Of a stretch of 64,000 nucleotides of DNA, positions 1-13,400 are shown one piece after another. This DNA comes from Dermatemys mawii. Lineage: Eukaryota > Chordata > Testudines > Dermatemydidae. The first letter of the stretch is position 1, and every line of letters begins with the position of its first letter. The stretch covers positions 17,088,338-17,152,337 of the forward strand of contig ML677366.1 of the NCBI GenBank assembly GCA_007922305.1, given 5' to 3'. A model generated the notes under the pieces. The model saw only the letters and a program-made list of their open reading frames with translations, made no database searches and was not told the origin of the DNA. The position numbers and the translations under genes are program-made.

Positions 1-295
1 AAAATACACTTTGCCCAAATACTATATTAAAAATTATTTACCTATGATGCAGGAAACATAATATACAGAAGATGATCTTGTCTGAATATCAAATCTTCGA
101 CAATAGGCAACCAGGAGACCTAAAGAGAGAATATGGAAAAAGTATTGATTGGAAGACTTTTAAGTTGCCATAACATGAATTTACACTCATACTTCTCATT
201 ATAGCAACAATATGGAAGAAAACAGTTAACTATAAAATTGTAAGTTAAATACTGTGGACAGCTAGAAGACAATTAGTTTTATTTAAGAAATCTTA

Positions 296-554
296 GGCCA
301 GGTCTACACTTAAAAACTCGCAACATAACTACTGTGCTCAGGGGTGTGAAAAATCCACACCTGACTCCCATAGCTATGCCGACCTAACCTCAGAGTAGAC
401 ACAGTTACTTCAGCAGAAGAATGCTTCTGTTGACCTAGCTACTATTGTTCAGAAAACCCCCTTCCATCACTGTACACTGTACTGTGACTCTGTACAGTGG
501 TATGGGTATGATTCTATGGCTACGCTGCTATAGTACCTGCAGTGAAGACATGGC
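296..554. mobile_element. MITE with GTCTACACT-type termini
   Basis: The left end GGCCAGGTCTACACTT and right end CAGTGAAGACATGGC are imperfect inverted repeats. An internal foldback GCTCAGGGGTGTG...CCACACCTGA also occurs near 9463-9494, so this is a multi-copy family. Confidence 0.65.
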
Positions 555-689
555 TCTAGAATAAGCCTGTCTCTAAAGTCAATATCCCCATTTAAATAAG
601 CTAATGTGCTTTGCACTTAATTAAATCTAAGTGACAGATCTGCACTACACAGTGGTAACAAACACCCAGAACTTTGCATGTATGCAGCG

Positions 690-800
690 CATTCCATCAA
701 AGACTCTCAACACACAGAGGTTAAGTGAATTGCCCAAGGTCTCAAAGGAACTCTAGGGCGGAGCCAGGTACAGAACTCAAGTTTTCACAAAGACGAGCCT
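690..800. repeat. MIR/CORE-SINE-like fragment
   Basis: AGGTTAAGTGAATTGCCCAA followed by GGCGGAGCCAGGTACAGAAC resembles the MIR core. The edges are uncertain. Confidence 0.4.
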
Positions 801-1340
801 TTTAATCTTTTCTGAAGTGCGGTGGGATCTACTGATGGAGAGCTAATTATGATGATGTTGATTAAAATACAAAATATATTTTCTCCTTTTAGAAACACTG
901 TAGAAATAATTTTATGTAGTATACATTCCTCTTTTCAAGTGAAGATTTTGTATTGTACTATACATCATATAATTAGAAATTAAGTTATGATAATCCTTTG
1001 CCATGTTACATCTCTTGTAAAAACCAGCTTGATTTAAGATCACTGATCCTGATTATATTAATGACACTATATTCTACAATACAAGTGCCATAAAAATTTT
1101 TTATTAGAAAAATATATAATTTTACAAATCTTAAATACTAATTGTACTTAAACTACATATTATAAAAATACAGATTGTTTTACAATGCATGTACATAGAT
1201 CAAAAGCTAGAAATCAGTATTAAACTCTGAAGTAGGCCTGAAATATAGAAAATCCATTTTGAGAATCAGATTATTATGAAAAAGTTCACAGATAAATTTT
1301 GTTTATAGTTGCCAAAAACTATAAACAAACATTTTTTTAC

Positions 1341-1440
1341 CTGGTACAATGATATCTCCGAAACCCAGCAGTGAAAATGGCATTCCACATAATGTCAATG
1401 CAGAGTATTCAAATCTAGGTACTCTAATAACGACTGGTAA
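1341..1440 (-). CDS. SPPL2A: SPPL2A coding exon 12 (catalytic GFGD motif)
   Basis: 100 nt, leaving one G of the next codon. It encodes LPVVIRVPRFEYSALTLCGM then PFSLLGFGDIIVP. GFGD carries the second catalytic aspartate (residue 415). Donor GTAAAA. This is the last exon visible. Confidence 0.96.
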
Positions 1441-4400
1441 CTGGAAAACAATATTTTTTAAATCCCATATAAATTCAATCATATAATTTTTTTAAAGAAA
1501 CACTAAAATGATATTAGAACTACTTATTCATCTAGTTTCTGAAAAACATCAAATTAGGAAGAACCTGAATTAAGAAAACAGGAACCAACAAACAATGTTT
1601 AAAATGTGATTTTGTGATTTAGAGAAGAAAAAATGGATTTGCAATTTTACAGATCATATATGTGAAAAAAATTAAGAACAATGTAACCACAAACAATGGG
1701 AACATTAGATATGCATTGTTATCTTGACTATAAGCTATTGACCAACAATGATATCCAGGCCCTGAAGAAGAAAATTTTGACAGTCAGGTTTTCCCCAAAA
1801 GAATAGCCTTTTCAGAGGATGCAATTTAAAGTCCAGTGAACATATCGGAAATACAATCCTTACTTTCTCATGGGGAGCTGAGCGTTCAGCAGGGCCTTCC
1901 ACCAAGTTTCCATCATTCTAGGATCAAACCCAAGTCAACAGGTATTTAATACTTTAACAAAAGTAGCAAAAGCTGGCTATATTTTGTGAGAAAATTATAC
2001 CTAAAAACTACTTGAATTTACAGTACTGACTTTCCATAGCTAATTCAGTTAGTGTTTTATCCTGCACATAAGTATTCATATTGCATTCATACTACAGAAA
2101 AAGACTATTCATACCTTTTCACTGTTTCCAAAAGGACCAGCTGCAACTTCAATCATTATACTTTCCCCGTTCTGAAATTTAAGGTTATTTTTAAATTAGT
2201 GATTTAATACTTATATAAGTATATAGTGCAACACTTCAATATTACACATAGAATTGCTACTTGCACCTCAGCATCCTATAATCTTCTTAATGTACTAATG
2301 TATGGAGGATTATTGTGTCCAGGACATCATCCAGCAAACCCATTCAAAATGGAATGCACTGATCCAAACCAGACGCTGTTCAAATTCCAGCAAAGTGCAC
2401 AGATTAATGAAGTAAAGATTTATTCTTTTGTATTGTATTAAAACACAGACAAACTGGCTACTATAGTTTGTTTTCTAATGAAAGCAGCTAAAGTTTTTAT
2501 TTTGCTGAAGAATGTGTCAGCAATCTATGTCTCTGCCATTGTATACTTCTTCTTTCTACTTTGAAATGTGGGCACGTGCAAGTAATTTGTGCCACAGCAC
2601 GTTAAAGAATCCGCATTCTACAAACCACCAAAATCTCAACTGATACATAAGGGTCTGAGAAAGCAAAGGATGGGGTACAGTAATAAAAGTCAGAATTTAG
2701 ACAGGGTGCAGTAATAAAACTGAGAATTTGGAAAACAGCAGGCTGCTCTATGACTTGGACAGCATTTATTAGAATATCAACTATAGCAAGTAAAAAGAGC
2801 AGGCTTTTGGGGTCTGTAGGACAAAACAGATATACAATAATTTACTGAGATCCCATTTTTGAAGGATTAATGACTATCCTGCAGCTAGTTGTGTCCCTCG
2901 CCCCCACATTATATCAGTGCTCCTTATCTCTTATTTTTACTGTAATCCCTTTGGATGTATCTACTGCTACTCATCCCCACCTCCTTGGCTGCATTTAGCT
3001 TGGATCCACCTTATTTTTGCTACATTGTTTCCATCCTTCCCCCTATGTTTTGAAGTTTAAATTACTGAGACATACATTCCTGTGCAACCCTTCATTAAAA
3101 TACTGGTGGACTGAAAAACTGAGGAGAAATTACTCAACAGACAAACTCTCAGGAGTAACAGACTGAGTGCCTACAATGGTATCTATGTCTGGACAATATT
3201 TAAATGATTAAAATACAATGCACAAAATATAAAATGCTCCAGGAGGCATCCATACCAAAAATCTTTATCAAAACTGTGGACCTACCTTGGTGATAAATGG
3301 AGTTATGAAGACGAAAAATACATCGTACAAAAGAAGAAGACCTAGAAGTATCACACATAACTGGCAAACAGAGAAGGAAACATTACACACAAGTTTTCAA
3401 AGACTGCATTATAATCATCATTAATACATCAATACTTACTAAATGCCTATAGGTTACCTTTAGTATTCTCTCATAAAATTTATGAAAAAAAATTCTGTTG
3501 GTAGTTTTAGTTTATGATTTATAACAACATTCTGTTGAGTTCTTTTGCTAACTTTAATGTTTCTGGGAAAAAGGAAACATTCTTTCATTCTTTAATTTAC
3601 CTCTGGTAGTAGTTTTTCTATGTGCATATCAACATGCTTTCTTTAGGTAAACTGTTTACTGTACCTTAAAGTTGGGCATTTTCAGTATTTTAATTAAGTT
3701 TAGGCAGAAAGCAACTCCCAAGATATCTTGTAAAATCCAAGCCCACCTACAAATAAAAATATGAACTTTCTTTACATTTTATTTTTCTATATTTTCAGAG
3801 TACTATAAGTTTGTTTGGTCTTATTGGAAGAAAAATCAAATTCTATAATCTTACAGCAAGATATTATAACAATGACTTGAGTCTAGTTTTTATACCTACT
3901 TATTGTTGTTCATTAATGGAACACTCTCTTCAGTTATAAAAGTCACACTTCTAACAGTTAGTTAGTCTTTAAGGTGCCACAGGACTCTGTCACTTCTACA
4001 CTTCTAACTGTAAGTCTTATCTGCTATTGTAACAGCTAATACTTAAGACTACTTTAATGGAAAAAGGAGCAAAAATATTCAATTTTGTATATAGTCAGTT
4101 TCTTATTCGCCATGTATAAGCAATTAGGCTTCATTCCTGCAACTTATTGGAAATGGATAGGCTGCTGTGCCCATGCCGAGCCACAGTGGACATCTGCAGG
4201 GCTGCAGCAGTCAACTCACTCAAAAGAAGTTTCAGGACTGGAATCTTAGAAAGTTTCCCCAATTGTGTGGGTGGGAAGAAAGTTTTTTAAAATGGGAAAA
4301 TATGATTGTAAGCCCCACAAAAATGGCCAGGGGGACTCAGGTACTAGTGCAGTACCCGAAACTACTTTGAACTTATTTTAAGAATAGATTTCAAGTTCAC

Positions 4401-7400
4401 GGGGTCCATTTAAGGGCCTGATGAGAAACGCCAAGTGTCCCTAATTCCCACTGTGATTCCTTCAAGTTGAGGGTTCTTCAGCACCTTTCCAAAAGTGCTC
4501 ATCACCTTGAAGCCCAATTTTTCACCTCAGGGTTGTATTTGAAAGCTAGTCTTGGAGCCTGTTCCTGACAAGGATCTGCACTTTCACACCATTACACTAT
4601 TTTGTGTTTCCACCACTACACATCCAATCAGCAGACAACTGCAGTTTTGCTGGTATGGGGAAAATACATAGCTTGTGTTACATTCATGCCAGCAGACTCA
4701 AGATAAATTGCTCTGCACAAATTACATCATATTCTAAATTCACTTAATGCATTTTTAGTTATCAAGTTTTTTCCAGCATTTAAGCGACTTACGGAAATTT
4801 AATAGAATAATCTTAAATCATTGCAATGCCAGAAAGGTGAAATACTGAGATCTATTTCCTTACTCATACCAAAATTAACTCAGGAATTCCTCATTTCCTT
4901 CCTCAATTGAGCCACTGGTAAAGCACTAATAGGCAGAATTTGTATTTAGAGACAAGTTCAGTACTGCAGTTTATAAACAATCCATCCTGCAATGTGAACA
5001 TTATTTTCAATATGTTAGCTGTTAAGAAGCAGTATTAAAGAAAACATGAAGAGACTTATTTCAAGATGGCTCATTTACACATGAGCAACCCTCTCTAACA
5101 AAATTCTCAGACTCCCCGACCAGTGCTTCTATATTGTGATGCCAACTTTTCCCAACCTAGCACTAAAAATTTCCCAAATCTGGTGAAAAATTCTTAGACT
5201 CTGGGAATTTTTCACCAGAACTGGGAAATTTTTAGTGCTAGCCGGTGCTTCTATATCCTGGGAAATTTCCCCAAATCTGGGAATTTTTGAGTAAAATGTT
5301 TCACCTTGGGAAATTGCAGGGCACATGCTGTTAAAAATTCCCAGATTTTGGAAAAATTTCCCAGGATATAGAAGCACTGCCCCTGACCACCATGCTGCAG
5401 AGTACATGAACTGCACAGATGAACTGGATGGGAAGAACTGATGAAACAGCTGCCACCCACCCTTCACCCACACACACTTTCCTTTCCCAAAAAAATCTCA
5501 ACCGCATAAACTAGTAGAGCTATACTTTGTGCCAACCCATGGTATGCCAGTTCCTTTACCTTTGCTTCTCTGAGGCTAATATTAGCCTTCTAAGTTGTTC
5601 CACACAAGGTTTCAAATCAGGGTCAGGAGACTTGTTTTTAATTGAGGATGGTAGTGGAAGACCTATTAGCTTAGTCAGTCTTTTCCAAAAAGTAACATGT
5701 TCCTGTTTTTGCATCCTTCTTTCTTCCTTTTTTCTCCTTCTTTCAGTATTTAAAACAAAGCTATACAATTCATAAATGTTACCAGTTCTTTTCATTCATC
5801 TGTTTATTAAGTTTTATATATTTTTTTAAAAACTAACAATAACAAAAACTTAGAAAGGACACTGTGCTGCAGTGGATAGGTGATTTATATATTTGAGTTA
5901 TTGTCATGACACCTTTCAAAATGTTCTCCAAAATCAACACATACCTATCTTCATTTCGAAACACTGCCCAAACAACAGCTGTTGCTATGCAGAATCCAGC
6001 AAGAAAAATAAGTCTCACTTCAATACTTTTGTTGCAACATGAAATCCTAAAAAATGAAAATACAAAAAATGCCAACAATATAACACAACAAATAAAATAT
6101 ACAGTTAAATTCAGCAGAAGTGCTCACAAGGCACACTCTCTATGAGACCTTCATTTTGAAACTCCCTCTGCCCACTTGCTCCACCAGAATTAGGGTGACC
6201 AGATGTCCTGATTTTATAGAGACAGTCCTGATTTTTGGGTCTTTTTCTTATATAGGCTCCTATTACCCCCCATCCCTTGTCCCGATTTTTCACATTTGCT
6301 GTCTGGTCACCCTAACCAGAATCCAGATTTATTAACTTTGTAATCACACTGCAAAGCTCTCAACAGCCCAGGAGAAAAGCAAAGGTGTGGGTACCTATGG
6401 GCAATCTTTTGCTTATTTTGCATTTTAGATTTAGGGGACAGGCACCCAAAACACAGCTTGGATGACTTTCGGTATATTACAGAAACTTAGAGAAATAAAA
6501 AATATTTAACAGAACAGTGCAAATGAAGAACTGTTATGGCTTGAAATGTGCATGGAACATTTTTAACACATTAAAGAGAGAAAATTATAATTAAACGTAG
6601 TGCAAATGAGAGTGATGGAATAGGAAGAGCAATCAGGGAGACTCATTTACATGCCACACATGCAGTTCCATGCTCACTACTAATGCCACAGCATGTCTGA
6701 AAACAAATGAGTCCATATGACCATAGCACACTGCTTGAAAAGTACATCTCAGACATTATAATTTAAACCCACCACTGCTGCCAAGAAAGCATAGGTGTGT
6801 GTGTTCAGCCACAGGTTTGCAGGATCCCAGATTTCTTTATGCTAATATTCCTTGCTCAGACAGTAGTCCTAATGAAGTAAGTAAGGACTACTCAGGAACC
6901 ACTACTTTGAAGTTTTGCATTTTTAAAGTTTTATTAAAGAGCGCCATCTCAAACCCCTTACTTTGTGTTATAAATCTAAAATATTGAATACAATACATAA
7001 GCAGCTGCAAGCTTAAAGCTTACAGTAGTTTCTCTAACCATTAGCACATTTATTCCCAGCAGTTTTAGTAGCTACAGAAAAATATCCAAAACAAATAAAC
7101 CATAAGAAGGTAAAGAGATGTACAGTACCTGCACTGCCCAAATGATATTTTTCTAATTAGTGCAGAAAGACAGTTGTAGAGGCTCATTGCAGATGCCAAG
7201 CAGAAAACGGATATTATTACATACACTAGAAGGAAGAAAAATGAAAACAAATAAGTGACAAAATGCAACACAAAGATGCTCTGGCAGGAGGGAGCCAAGA
7301 GACAGGAAATACCTGTGACAACAGTAACAGAATAGTGGCATTACTCTCGCCTCTATGTCGAAATTGTATCAATAGGTTTTCAATAAAACAAATACTGAAA

Positions 7401-10400
7401 CTTAAAAGGTCTGTACCATGCTGTAAAAATTCCCATCAACTAGAGACTTGAATTTTAACGTTTTAAACTTTTTTAAAGGAAAGAAAGTTCATGCTCACAT
7501 GGGGTTTTCTTTGCACCAATGCCACTAAGGGCAAGTCTACACTACTCACCAGATCGGCGGGTAATGATCGATCTTTCGGGGGGGGGTCAATTTATTGCAT
7601 CTAGTCTAGATACGATAAATCGATCTCCGAACACTCTCCTATTGACTCCAGTATTCCACTGCCACGAGAGAAACAGGCAGAGTCAACAGGAAGCAGCAGC
7701 AATCAACTCAGCGCTGTGAAGATGCCATGGTAAGTCGACCTAAATACGTCGACTTCAGCTACGCTATTCTCATAGCTGAAGTTGCATATCTAAGGCCTGG
7801 TCTCAATTAGACCAGGTTTACTTAGGCCACTTGGCACCTACCACAAGGAGTCTGACGAAACTACAAACCCAAAGCAAGTTAAGATACAACTCATTAATGC
7901 AGGTAAGCGGTTGCTCCAAATATTCAGCTACCATGTTCCCTCTACAAGGATGAACAAGGGGCATCATATGCTCTCCTACTTTTTTGCCATCAAGGCAAGG
8001 GACCATCTCTCACATATACTTTATCCAAAATAACTATTGCCTTAGATATCTTAATGGAGAAACAAACTGGCAGGTGGGGGAAGACATAGAGAGAGAGATT
8101 TGCCCCCTTTCTCTCCCCCCCAGCCTTTTAAAATAACTCTCCTTACTCTTCTTCCTCAATAAATTAAAGGGACAGTTATTTAAAAAGAAAAGTTAACTGA
8201 ACTTTGACTCCATCTCTGAAATAAAACTAGATTTCATAAAACTTAACAATGGCATTCAAGGAAAAAATATATTTAAATAAGAAATGAAATGAGAATTATA
8301 TATTACTTCTTACCTAGCCATTTGTAGAAGAAATAAAGTAAGAGTAGCATGGCACAACAGATTACCACAAATATGATAACCGTTAAAGGGGTAAAAGTAA
8401 CGTTTTCCTCTTTCGTTCTTCTTGTTTCTCTGTCCTCAGGGCTCGTCACTGCCTTTAAATCCTCACTGTATAGACAAAAGAAATTTCAGTTATAGACACT
8501 GACTATGGACTTAAAAACAAAGTGCTTACCTTGACCTCAATTTTTGTTGTATTAAGATTTAAATAGCCACTAGTGGCCCAATTCAGCAAGGTAATTAACC
8601 GCATGCCTACCTTTAAGCATGTGCATAGAGCAGAGGAAGGCAAACTACGGCCCACAGGACCATCCTGCCTGGCCCCTGAGCTCCCGGCTGAGGAGGCTAG
8701 CCCCCCAACCCCTCTCCTGCTGTCCCCGCCCCTCCTGTAGCCTCAGTGAGCCACACCGCCCGGGCTCTGGCCCGCCACTCCTGCCAGGCAATGGGACTGC
8801 GAGCTCCTGCTGCTCTGAGCAGCATGGTAAGGGGCCAGGGAGCATGGATAAGGGGCAGGGGGTCCCAGAAGCAGTTAGGGGAGCGAGGGTGTGGATACAG
8901 GTTGGGGAAGTCCTTGCTAAAGTTACTCTTGATTTGTAAAATAACCCACGTAGCTGTAAGGGTAGATCAGGCAAAACATTAAGATTTGATAGCTTAAAGG
9001 AAAAAAACTTGAACATTTATTCTGATCTTTCATAAATACTATTACTGCAGAAAAATATAAAGTTGAAAGAAAATGGTATGCAACATTTCCATCATATCCT
9101 TTGAAATTCTCTCCCAAGACTTTACTTTTCTATAGGTCCATGCTGTTTTCCAACAATAGCTCATTATGAAATATTTAATTCCTTCTATTAATCTTGGTTT
9201 TTGACAAAAGGGAGCGTCAAACTTTAAAGAAAGCATTCCAACAAAAAAGTCCAAAGTTAGCTCTAAAAGAACAATCTTACATGTAAGGAACCTCTTATGC
9301 CTTCTTTTTTAGGAGCCACTGGTCCAAAGTCTGCTACTATATGCATCAGAATAAAACCAGAGTAACAGTCCAGCTGCACCGCTGTAGTGCTCCAAAGGAA
9401 AGGGTTCATCGATCAACATACCAATGTCTACACAAAGACTCAGACTGGCTCAACTATGTCGCTCAGGGGTGTGGATTTTTCACGCCCCTGAGCAACACAG
9501 CTAGGTCAATCTGATTTTCTAGTATAAATTAACCCCAACTGCTCTGATTTCAGTGGAGTTTTCCTGATTAAGCCAGTAGTGAATTTGCCTAAGAACTCAA
9601 AACCACTGAAAATATATCTATCATTGACAGGCACAAAATCCAGTAAATGTTCTGGAACTTGTTCCATCTCAGTAAGTGTCTGCAAAAATATTATCGTCAG
9701 CAAAAAGAGCCCAAATGAAGATCTGATTGAAGGGGGAAAAAAACTGAAGGAAAAACCCCACAAAGCCATATTGAATTAATGTTTATTTTCAGCTTGAAGT
9801 AAACACACATTCATAGATTATAAAACCAGAAGCAGCCACCATGATTATCTACCCATACTTCCTGCATAACACAGCCCATAGAACTTCCCCAAATTAATTC
9901 CTATTTGAACTAGAGTATATCCTTTTACAAAAACATCCAGTCTTGTTTTTAAAGATGCCCATGATGGGTAACCTATCACAATTCTTCGTTAAGTTGTTCC
10001 AATGGTTAATTACCCTCACCGCTAATATTTTTTGCCTTATTTATAGCCTGAATGTGTCCAGCCTCAGCATCTAGCAATTAGATTGTGTTATACCTTTGTA
10101 TATGAACAAAATAACAAAAAATAAAGGCTATCACGTCAGTTCATTTCTTGATGACGAGCAATGAATGCAGATGAAATTGTGGTGATCAGGGCTCATAACA
10201 GTATGAGAATATTCTTACACCGGCTTATTCTCTGTATTGGCTAGATTTATGTCTTTTAGTAGTTCAGGCTTCTCTCTCTTTTTGAGCTTAGCTCAATTCT
10301 TTAGTGTGGGAATCATCCATTTTTTAAAGAACTGGATATGCCTTTAATGCTCTCCCAGGAACACTGGCGGGATAAATTAGGGGAATTATATTTTTGAAGT

Positions 10401-13400
10401 GAAAGAGATAAAAAGCTAAAGCCAATATCTAAAAGTGGCAGATTTCTTAATGTCCTATGCATTTATACAGTCTCCATTGCCATGTGTATCTAACCACCTC
10501 CTAATCTTTAAATGTATTTATTCTCACAAAACTTCTGAAGTAGAGAAATACTAATATCCCCATTCTACAAATGGAAAACCTAGGCACAGGGAGACCATAA
10601 TTGCCCAAAGTGTCTCAGGAAATCTGTGGCAGAACAGGGATTGAACTTCAGTCTCCCAAACCTCAGGCGGATGCCCCAACAACTGGACCATCCTTTCCCT
10701 GATATCCATTCCCACTATCACCAGATATTTATATCTGCATTTACATTGCTTAATAGATTATCTGGGTTAATGGAACTTACAGCTCTGATACTCCACTCCA
10801 GTAGCCTCCCAGCGCCACAGTGAGCACAGCAATTAGAAAGATGACAACCATACTGTAGTCAAACTCTGGCAAAGATGGTGAATAGAGTGTCACATTAATC
10901 CTAGCTCCAAGGACCTGAAAAATGATAAATGTATCAGTTACATATAACAGCATGGGCTCTTTATGACAGGCAGAGTATGCAGTGCTTATCCTGTTTTTAA
11001 AAATCAGATATTATCTTCACCTTCTGCTGCAAACTGGGTCAGAGTACTGAGTGTGTCGATTTTACCTACTTACTGTATATGAAGATGTACTATACATGAC
11101 AGATATGACAAGTACAGATATAACTTGGAGACTATTGTAGCAGCTTTATAAATGTTATCTACATTTCTGTGTGTTAGACCTCAGAAGCATGAAAACGTCA
11201 AAGACTTTTTACTGAGACATACTAAACCAGGGATGGGCAAACTTTTTGGCCCAAGAGCCACATCTGGGCTAGAGAGCGACAGACTGAACTTGAAAGCCCA
11301 GCTGCTTGCAGAACAAGAGTGGGAGAGTGCTAACCCCAAAAAGCAGTGTCAGAACATGAGCCAGAAGAGAAAGAAGGAGCATCGACATGAACTCAGCAGG
11401 GACAGGCTATATCAGCAAAACCCTACTCCGGTAGATGGTGACAGACCGTAAATACTTGGGCCAGGGGGAAGCTCAGACTCCAAATTATTTCCTTGCTTTA
11501 GAGAAAGGGAAGACATGGATGTATTTTTTAAATGCCTTTGAAATGACGTGAATTGAAATAAATGGCATGGGCAGCCAGAGACACAAGGTGTGGTGTCTGA
11601 TTCCACTACTGTCAGTGAAGGGCTTAGATCAGTGGTAGGCAACCTGCGGCCCTTGAGGGTAATCCACTGGTGGGACTGTTTGCACAGCCACCCACAGCTC
11701 CCAGTGGCCGCAGTTCACCATTCCTGGCCACTGGGAGCTGCGGGCGGCTGTGCAAATGTAAACAAACTGTCTGGCGGCCTCCCAGTGGATTACCCTGATG
11801 GGCCGCGAGTTGCCTACCACTGCCTCAGATGCTTTCACCATATAGACAGAGAGGACTATAAAGATGATAAACTATGTAAAAGAACCTAATTACAAAAGTT
11901 TAAACTGACCTCCTCTGGCCTAAAATCATGGTTAATAGACAAAAGCCCTAGAAAATTGTGTTTAGCAGGGAAAATGGCAGCCCATTAGTCAATAGTTAGA
12001 CTGGGAATGATAGAAAACTTTATAGGGATGGAACTGGATCACAGAGCCTGGACTGGGCCCAAACAGAGACCCATACTCAAGAGGGAGGACCTGCTCCAAG
12101 GCAGAGAGGTCACCTCGGAGAAAATCCTGGGTCAGATGTAGAAAAGCAACGTCATCTGTAACAAACTGCAAGAGATTTCCCAATCCGACTACTGACACCC
12201 AGTGCAGTCCTGCAAAGCCATCGTCCACTCCAACCTTATAGTTAACTGGGTAACAATCTTCAGAGGGAGCGAGTTCAGTGGAATAGTTCACCTGTTCCAT
12301 ATGATGTGCATGCTGACATGGACAGACCTCAAATCACTGCACCCACGTCCTGCTGACCCTCCTTGGTGCTGATCCATCCGGTTCCCAGTGGGAAAGGAAG
12401 GTGAAAATTAATAGAAAGATACTCTGGTCTGGTCAGCTTCTTCGAAATGACACTAGCTTTCAAACAAAGCTCACTCCCACTTCTCCTTATAATAGCTACA
12501 GGCCTGTATCAGGTGCTGACAGCTATCTGTAATCATGCAGGTAAGGATGTCAGTGACTATGCAAGTGGAGGGGCTGAGAGAAGTGGGGGGAGGTGTTAAT
12601 TAACTCCTAACTGTAACATGCAGGATGCTCTGTTAAGCTTAAGTCACCTTCCCAGCACAGTCAAACAAATACCTGATATAGGAGGTGGGAAGAGAGACAG
12701 TTGAGGTAAATTCTCTGAGACCTGGAGCCCAGGCAAGGGGGATCATTCTCTGCCCATCCATACCAGGGACCTTCAGACAGACACAAAGTCTGGCAGTGGC
12801 TATGGGTATGTCTTCACTACCCACCTGATCGAGGGGTAGTGATCCATCTATTGGTGATCAATTTATCACGTCTCATCAAGACGCGATAAAGCAATCGCCA
12901 ACGACGCTCCCGTCGACTTCGGAACACCAGCTTGCCGAGAGGTGCAAGCTGGAGTTGACGTGGGAGCCCACTGCCGACTGCTGCCGCCGTGAGAACGGCG
13001 GGTAAATCAGCCGAAGATGCGCCGACTTCAGCTACATTATTCACGTAGCTGAAGTTGCATATCTTAAATCAAACCCTCCCCCTAGTGTAGACCAGCCCTA
13101 AGTCTTCAGCTGAAAGTGGGGACATTGACGCAGCTAAAGAGCACTGCCAAAACTATGTCATTCATCCAAACGAAGTGCAAAACAGCTGCCTGGGATATTG
13201 CAGAGGTTATTAGAGCCCGGACCCGGGGAGGGGAATTTTCTTTCCACAGTCTGTGACTGGCCAATGATCTGTGAAAATGTAAGTGCTCTGAGCAAGGTGG
13301 CAGAGAAAACACTGCTCACCTCATCTCAGTGTAGGAACAAAAGGCCAACCCAGTGGAGTGAGAGATCAATACTCTTCCTCCTCCCCCACCCACGAACAGG

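Larger units (their letters stand above)
1..1340 (-). other. SPPL2A intron 12 (partial)
   Basis: AT-rich intron between exon 12 and exons outside the window. It holds a MITE (296-554) and a MIR-like piece (about 690-800). I looked for the next exon (the start of the PAL-containing C-terminal part) and did not find it. Confidence 0.7.
3747..5944 (-). other. SPPL2A intron 8
   Basis: Contains a repeat tail near 3964-3990 (TTAGTCTTTAAGGTGCCACA) and the foldback MITE at 5121-5379. Nothing else was identified. Confidence 0.6.
8466..10780 (-). other. SPPL2A intron 5
   Basis: Contains a GC-rich hAT-like fragment (8632-8935), a MITE fragment (9424-9513), a CR1-like fragment (9800-10110) and a MIR-like element (10505-10690). 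Confidence 0.6.

Noticed and set aside
11989..12300. 103-aa minus-strand ORF
   Set aside because: No family recognised, no splice partners, inside an SPPL2A intron surrounded by repeats; could be a decayed repeat but there is no support.
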